Shown here one piece after another: positions 7,219 to 10,683 of a stretch of DNA of 10,683 nt. The notes below the pieces were generated by a model that saw only the letters and a list, made by a program, of their open reading frames with translations, did no database searches and was not told where the DNA came from. Within the stretch, counting starts at the first letter, position 1. Each line of letters begins with the position of its first letter. Source of the stretch: Gammaproteobacteria bacterium (GTDB lineage: Bacteria > Pseudomonadota > Gammaproteobacteria > Nitrosococcales > Methylophagaceae); the NCBI GenBank assembly GCA_002402245.1, contig NVVP01000002.1, forward strand, positions 28,730 to 39,412, read 5' to 3'. The position numbers and the translations under genes were made by a program.

Positions 7219-8244
7219 TTAAACTTGAGGCCCAACACTCACGGTTTCAATACCTTTTTTATTAAATCGTGTTGACTGTAATCCAAACATTTGAATAACA
7301 GAAAGCAAAGCATCATCAATATCATCAATGAAAAAGGTTCCTGTCACCACATCTTGTGCTGTATTAGGAAAGTTATTCATCACAATATTGTAGGCGGTAT
7401 AGCGATTAAACTCTGCCAGCACTTCAGACAAAGGATGGTTATTAAATACCAGCATTCCACTCTGCCAAGCCTTAATTTCATTAATAGAAGATGCCTGCAC
7501 CCTACCGAGTTGATAACTATGTGCAATAACACGTTGGTTTTTCTTTAATAAGACACTGTCATTCTTCGCTAAAGAATCAACGCTCACCTCAACAATACCT
7601 TCTGTTACGGCAATATCAGCATAATGACCTTTGTTATGAACACTAAACTCAGTACCTACAGCCTTTGCATGTATATTATCCACATCAACAATGAACGGTC
7701 TATCAGGGTTTTTCGCTACGGTAAAAATAGCTTCACCTTTAATCAATGAAATATGTCGTAATTTCTCAGTATATGAAACTGCTACTTCAGAATCCCAATT
7801 CAACGATAGAACAGTACCATCATCAAGTGTATATTCTGCCTGTTCACCATAATGAGTTCGGTAAATAGTGGATGAAGAGTTAGCCATTTCTATTGATGAA
7901 TCATGCTCAGAGTATAAATTTAACAAACCTATCTCAGGTAAAAACAATACCAGTAATAACACCATCATCACGGGTAAAGCTTGCTGAGGCTGGTCTATTA
8001 ATGACGCTGTTTTTAAATCCACAAAAAGGTGGGCTTTTTCAGTGAGGCTGAGAGCCTTAGGTTCAATTTGTCCTAGTAGCAGCCACTCTTCCTCAGCCTT
8101 TTCAATAGCAGCCTGATGTACAGTTGATAAGGATTTAAACTGATTAATCTGATATTTCGCTTGCTTAGATGGCATATCATGCCAAGCAAATACAAGCTCA
8201 AAAGCTTCATCATAAAGTTTATTGATAATCGTCTCTTCAGTCAT
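7219..8244 (-). CDS. FecR-family anti-sigma factor / inner-membrane signal transducer
   Basis: 341 residues. The cytoplasmic N-terminal part (about 10-55) has the AFELVFAWHD...W pattern of the FecR N-terminal domain that binds the ECF sigma factor. A single membrane helix lies at about 89-110 (PVMMVLLLVLFLPEIGLL). The periplasmic FecR domain at about 125-225 includes LDDGTVLSLNWDSEVAV, the HISLIKGEAIFTVAKNPDRP block and VGTEFSV, all classical for the family. The C-terminal region (about 260-335, PLSEVLAEFNRYTAYNIVM) resembles an STN-like fold, the end that touches the receptor signalling domain. Ribosome binding site AGG about 6 bases before the ATG. It sits 57 bases downstream of the sigma gene and 201 bases upstream of the STN-containing receptor, the usual fecI-fecR-fecA order. 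It carries the 'siderophore bound' signal across the periplasm and controls the sigma factor. Gene symbol left blank as the system is not fec itself. Confidence 0.92.
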   Translation of the reverse strand: MTEETIINKLYDEAFELVFAWHDMPSKQAKYQINQFKSLSTVHQAAIEKAEEEWLLLGQIEPKALSLTEKAHLFVDLKTASLIDQPQQALPVMMVLLLVLFLPEIGLLNLYSEHDSSIEMANSSSTIYRTHYGEQAEYTLDDGTVLSLNWDSEVAVSYTEKLRHISLIKGEAIFTVAKNPDRPFIVDVDNIHAKAVGTEFSVHNKGHYADIAVTEGIVEVSVDSLAKNDSVLLKKNQRVIAHSYQLGRVQASSINEIKAWQSGMLVFNNHPLSEVLAEFNRYTAYNIVMNNFPNTAQDVVTGTFFIDDIDDALLSVIQMFGLQSTRFNKKGIETVSVGPQV

Positions 8245-8301
8245 TTTTAGCCTAATTCACACATTTGCAAAATAATGCTTCTATTATTAAATAGACGTTT
8301 C

Positions 8302-8823
8302 TCAATTCGATTTGCCATAAATTTCACTTTCAATAATGCGAGAACGACAATGTTTGACCGCTGTGGCTAAACGTTTTTCGACTGTAGATAAATTTAGTCC
8401 CAATTGCTTGGCAATTAACGCCTGCTTTAGGCCTTCAATTCGATACAAAATAAATATTTTCCTGGTAAGCGGAGGTAACTGCTCTAATGATTCATTTAAA
8501 ACTCTCAAGCCATCATTAGCGATTGTGATTCGCTCAGCACTGCGATGCTCAGTGTTTTCTATCGATAAGGAAAAATCTGTTTCGTATTTTAGCCTACTTT
8601 TCTCAAAGCGGTAATGGTCAATTACTTCATTATTAGCAATACGGAATAAGTAGCGTCTGTGATTTAATATCTTCGTAGTCACTTTACCTACCAATATTTT
8701 CTCAGCCATTTTTTGAAAAATATCGGCCGCAGTCTCAATACAGCCTACTTTATTAATTAAGTATTGGCGCAAGTCAGACTCATTTTCAGTAAGACTATTG
8801 AGTAAATTATTAGTGCTTTTCAT
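8302..8823 (-). CDS. ECF RNA polymerase sigma factor, FecI-like iron-starvation sigma
   Basis: 173 residues, normal length for FecI-like sigma factors. Region 2 occupies about 16-79, with RRYLFRIANNEVIDHYR (56-72) as the core/-10 recognition segment. Region 4 occupies about 108-162 (LEQLPPLTRKIFILYRIEGL, then the helix-turn-helix AKQLGLNLSTVEKRLATAV) for -35 recognition. No other domain. It should direct RNA polymerase to the promoter of the receptor gene when released or activated by the adjacent FecR-like protein. No ribosome binding site is visible before the ATG (the upstream bases are TCTTTCCTTT), and no other in-frame ATG, GTG or TTG exists upstream before a stop, so translation may be weak or unusual. 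A Fur box overlaps its promoter. Confidence 0.92.
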   Translation of the reverse strand: MKSTNNLLNSLTENESDLRQYLINKVGCIETAADIFQKMAEKILVGKVTTKILNHRRYLFRIANNEVIDHYRFEKSRLKYETDFSLSIENTEHRSAERITIANDGLRVLNESLEQLPPLTRKIFILYRIEGLKQALIAKQLGLNLSTVEKRLATAVKHCRSRIIESEIYGKSN

Positions 8824-8857
8824 AAAGGAAAGATTAATGTTGAGAAACCGATCAAAT

Positions 8858-8876
8858 GATAATGATTCGCATTATA
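8858..8876 (-). promoter_or_regulatory. Sigma-70 promoter -10 box inside a strong Fur box, upstream of the sigma gene
   Basis: This 19-mer (plus strand) matches 15 of 19 positions of the classical Fur consensus by my count, the best of the three boxes in the window. Its right end, read on the minus strand, is a perfect TATAAT (8876-8871). A transcript starting near 8863 would have a leader of about 40 bases before the ATG at 8823. Fur bound here would block polymerase directly, giving iron repression of the sigma and FecR genes. Confidence 0.75.
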
Positions 8877-8880
8877 TACT

Positions 8881-8901
8881 CATTCAGCTTGAAGCTGCAT
8901 G
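8881..8901. promoter_or_regulatory. Palindrome covering the -35 position of the sigma-gene promoter
   Basis: CAGCTT (8885-8890), G, AAGCTG (8892-8897), extended after one mismatch to CAT (8881-8883) and ATG (8899-8901). With the -10 at 8876-8871 and a 17-base spacer, the -35 hexamer would be TGCAGC (8899-8894), a poor match to TTGACA that lies in one arm. A dyad over a weak -35 is the layout of an operator or of an activator-dependent promoter. The dyad is seen; a bound protein is inference. Confidence 0.45.
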
Positions 8902-8973
8902 GTTAATCTTCTTCACTCCAATATAAGCCCTCATCGATGAAAGTAAGTAAAACGACTATCTTCAAATCTAAAC

Positions 8974-10161
8974 TTAACTTATCCGCTCAGATCTCAACTT
9001 GATTTTATGACTTATTGTAATCACTGATAACAATAATAATATGACCCCACAGAATAAATAAGGCGCACTCGGAGATAAGGTATAAATAGTGGTAGCCACT
9101 AATGGCGCAATGATCATCCCAAGTCCTTGGCAAGCACTCAATGTTCCAGCAGCAACACCTTGCTCACCCTCTGTGACTGAATTAGCTGCTATTGCTTGTA
9201 CAGCAGGAAAAACCAATCCTAAACCTAACGCTGCTACGGAATACATCATAATTAAGTGAATAGGCTCACTAATAAAACCGGCTGATAAAAAGCTACAGGC
9301 AGCAATAAATGAGCCTAGTGCTAGCCATGTTTGAGCTGTAACTTTGGGTAATTTGACCATTACAGTTTGAATTAATACTAACGTAATACCTACCGCAGTC
9401 ATCGCATAGGCAGATAATGTCGCGGCACCTTGCGTAGTTTGCTTTAAAACATCAAGCGTAAAAAAACCCACGGTTATTTGAGCTGTCACCACACAGCTCA
9501 TAGCGGTTATTCCGCCCAACAATGCTAGCCGTAATCGTTTGTCTGTCAATTTCACTGGCGGGGGTGCGATCACCTCTTTTACCTCTTCCACCGGTAATCC
9601 TCGCCAAAGAAGAAGTAATGAAATCACTGGTAACACAGCAGCAAAATACATCGGTGCAGCTAAACTGATAGACACAAAAAAACTGGCTATCAACGGCCCA
9701 AATATCATACCTATTGCACTACCCGCACCTAACATTGCCATTTTCGATGCGCGTATTTCTGCGGGGAAATGATCGGCTATCAACGCGCCACTTGCGGTGG
9801 GAATTGCAGCATAAAAACCACCTATAACGCCTCGAATTAGTCCTAATACCACTACAATAAACAGTACGCTAAGTGATGTGGTATTTAAGGCGTAATTAAC
9901 AAATAATGCCAATGCAAAATAAGAGATAGCAAAACCTAACACGCCAATAAGTAAAATAGGTTTTCGGCCCCGTAATTCACTACAGTGCCCCCAAGAACGT
10001 GAGGTCAGCATTAACATTACACCCGCCATCGACAGTAATAATCCGCCATGCCATTCTTGTAAATTTAACAGCCGCACTAAGGGCCCGATAATGACTACAA
10101 ATGCCATCATTGCTGCAGTATTAATTGCATTTGAAAGTAATAAGGGTCTTAGATCAAACAT
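8974..10161 (-). CDS. Major facilitator superfamily transporter, DHA1-like, possible siderophore transporter
   Basis: 395 residues, about 12 membrane helices, inner membrane. Residues 57-68 (SWGHCSELRGRK) are the MFS motif A loop between helices 2 and 3, with an acidic residue and the RGRK end. GAGSAIGMIFGPLIA, at about 146-160, resembles motif C of the drug/proton antiporter (DHA1) class, which favours export. Ribosome binding site AGGA, 6 bases before the ATG at 10161-10159. An ATG two bases upstream in another frame meets a stop at once and is ignored. It is the same strand as, and 150 bases upstream of, the iron-starvation sigma gene, so it could handle a siderophore (export, or uptake like FptX/RhtX-type permeases), but no Fur box was found before it. 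It may equally be a drug or metabolite exporter. Confidence 0.85.
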   Translation of the reverse strand: MFDLRPLLLSNAINTAAMMAFVVIIGPLVRLLNLQEWHGGLLLSMAGVMLMLTSRSWGHCSELRGRKPILLIGVLGFAISYFALALFVNYALNTTSLSVLFIVVVLGLIRGVIGGFYAAIPTASGALIADHFPAEIRASKMAMLGAGSAIGMIFGPLIASFFVSISLAAPMYFAAVLPVISLLLLWRGLPVEEVKEVIAPPPVKLTDKRLRLALLGGITAMSCVVTAQITVGFFTLDVLKQTTQGAATLSAYAMTAVGITLVLIQTVMVKLPKVTAQTWLALGSFIAACSFLSAGFISEPIHLIMMYSVAALGLGLVFPAVQAIAANSVTEGEQGVAAGTLSACQGLGMIIAPLVATTIYTLSPSAPYLFCGVILLLLSVITISHKIKLRSERIS

Positions 10162-10195
10162 TCATGGTCCTTTTAGTTTGGGTAATATAAAGTAG

Positions 10196-10224
10196 TTAAA
10201 CTTAAGGTGATACAGTGTTATAAA
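10196..10224 (+). promoter_or_regulatory. Possible sigma-70 promoter of the lipoprotein gene
   Basis: TTAAAC (10196-10201), 17-base spacer, TATAAA (10219-10224), giving a leader of about 45 bases. The -35 matches the consensus at only three of six positions. It lies in the 115-base divergent gap shared with the MFS gene, whose own promoter (possible TATATT at 10189-10184, minus strand) would be close by. Confidence 0.3.
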
Positions 10225-10276
10225 CTAAATACAAGCAATTTAGCTTCGTAGTCAGAACAACCAATTAAGGTTTACC

Positions 10277-10609
10277 ATGAAAAAAATACTCAGCATAATC
10301 ACCTTGTTATTTCTACTATCTGGCTGTTCAAACCCATTGCCTGAAGATAGGTTGAATTATGTTGGTGAATGGCAAAGTAAAGAAGTTAATTTGCTCATTC
10401 TTGCCGACGGCACTGTCGCATATAAACGACTACAAAATGGAGGTTCAACATCCATTAATGCACCTTTACAATCATTTTCCGGTGATAACTTTATTGTCGG
10501 CATCTCTTTTATGACCACCACATTTACGGTCTCAAAGCCGCCACATCAAATAGCCGGAAAATGGAAAATGACTGTCGATGGTATTGAGCTTACCAAAACA
10601 CGTGAATAA
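10277..10609 (+). CDS. Small outer-membrane lipoprotein of unknown function
   Basis: 110 residues. Lys2-Lys3, a hydrophobic stretch (4-14) and the lipobox LLSGC (13-17) mark a lipoprotein with Cys17 as the acylated residue. Ser18 at position +2 predicts outer-membrane sorting. The mature part (about 93 residues) looks like one small beta-rich domain: YVGEWQSKEVNLLILADGTV (28-47) recalls the 'W...L.I..DG.V.Y' pattern of lipocalin-like or calycin-like small proteins, and it ends with GKWKMTVDGIELTK. I recognise the style of a conserved hypothetical lipoprotein but no function. The AAGG ribosome binding site is 7 bases before the ATG. Divergent from the MFS gene; the following gene begins within about 35 bases. 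Confidence 0.88.
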   Translation: MKKILSIITLLFLLSGCSNPLPEDRLNYVGEWQSKEVNLLILADGTVAYKRLQNGGSTSINAPLQSFSGDNFIVGISFMTTTFTVSKPPHQIAGKWKMTVDGIELTKTRE

Positions 10610-10643
10610 GCAGAACACTGAGACTAATTTTGTCACCAAACTG

Positions 10644-10683
10644 ATGTCGATGGATGATGCCGTATGGCAGCGCCATGCTAACC
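10644..10683 (+). CDS. Start of a further gene, possibly DUF6653-like (runs off right edge)
   Basis: Only 13 codons are inside the window: MSMDDAVWQRHAN. The W-x-RHAN ending recalls the N-terminus of small membrane proteins of the DUF6653 family, but that is a weak call on so few residues. An alternative GTG start at 10602, in the same frame, would overlap the end of the lipoprotein gene (GTGAATAA) and add 14 residues. Neither start has a good ribosome binding site. Same strand as, and probably co-transcribed with, the lipoprotein gene. Confidence 0.4.
   Translation, partial: MSMDDAVWQRHAN

Noticed and set aside
8931..8940. TCATCGATGA, a perfect 10-base palindrome between the MFS and sigma genes
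   Set aside because: Short enough to arise by chance, no flanking symmetry and not positioned at either promoter.
1..10683. CRISPR arrays, tRNA genes, insertion sequences, integrase or phage genes, anti-phage defence genes
   Set aside because: None was seen on reading both strands; no repeated-spacer pattern, cloverleaf or transposase motif.

Overview
The window is AT-rich and reads like the chromosome of a free-living, probably aquatic or marine, gammaproteobacterium. This is an inference from protein style (TonB siderophore receptor, FecI/FecR pair, Fur-like boxes, lipoprotein), not from any marker gene. No rRNA, tRNA, CRISPR array, insertion sequence or phage gene was seen.

Most of the window (about 2244-8880, minus strand) is a siderophore-iron uptake locus. 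In transcription order it holds an ECF sigma factor of the FecI type (8302-8823), a FecR-type anti-sigma/transducer (7219-8244), and a TonB-dependent siderophore receptor with the N-terminal STN signalling domain (4600-7017) ending at a clear rho-independent terminator (4538-4570). After the terminator comes a separate three-gene membrane-protein operon: a small DUF3649-like protein with a TTG start (4120-4431), a PepSY-associated multi-helix membrane protein, probably a ferric-siderophore reductase (2504-4123), and a small DUF3325-like protein (2244-2507). Three Fur-box-like sites lie upstream of the sigma gene, the receptor gene and the three-gene operon. The expected logic is this: Fur releases the promoters under iron starvation; the ligand-loaded receptor signals through STN to FecR and then to the sigma factor, which raises receptor expression; the PepSY module then handles iron release at the inner membrane.

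Upstream on the same strand is an MFS transporter (8974-10161) with antiporter-type motifs. It may be a siderophore exporter or importer that belongs with the locus, but no biosynthetic gene or ABC importer is visible. Divergent from it, on the plus strand, are a small lipoprotein (10277-10609) and the start of another gene that runs off the right edge (from about 10644).

On the left, past a 424-base gap without a convincing gene (1820-2243), lies a second unit on the minus strand. It has a membrane-anchored FMN/[3Fe-4S] protein of the glutamate synthase family without its amidotransferase domain (302-1819), coupled through a one-base TAATG overlap to a CPA1-type Na+/H+ antiporter that runs off the left edge (1-302).
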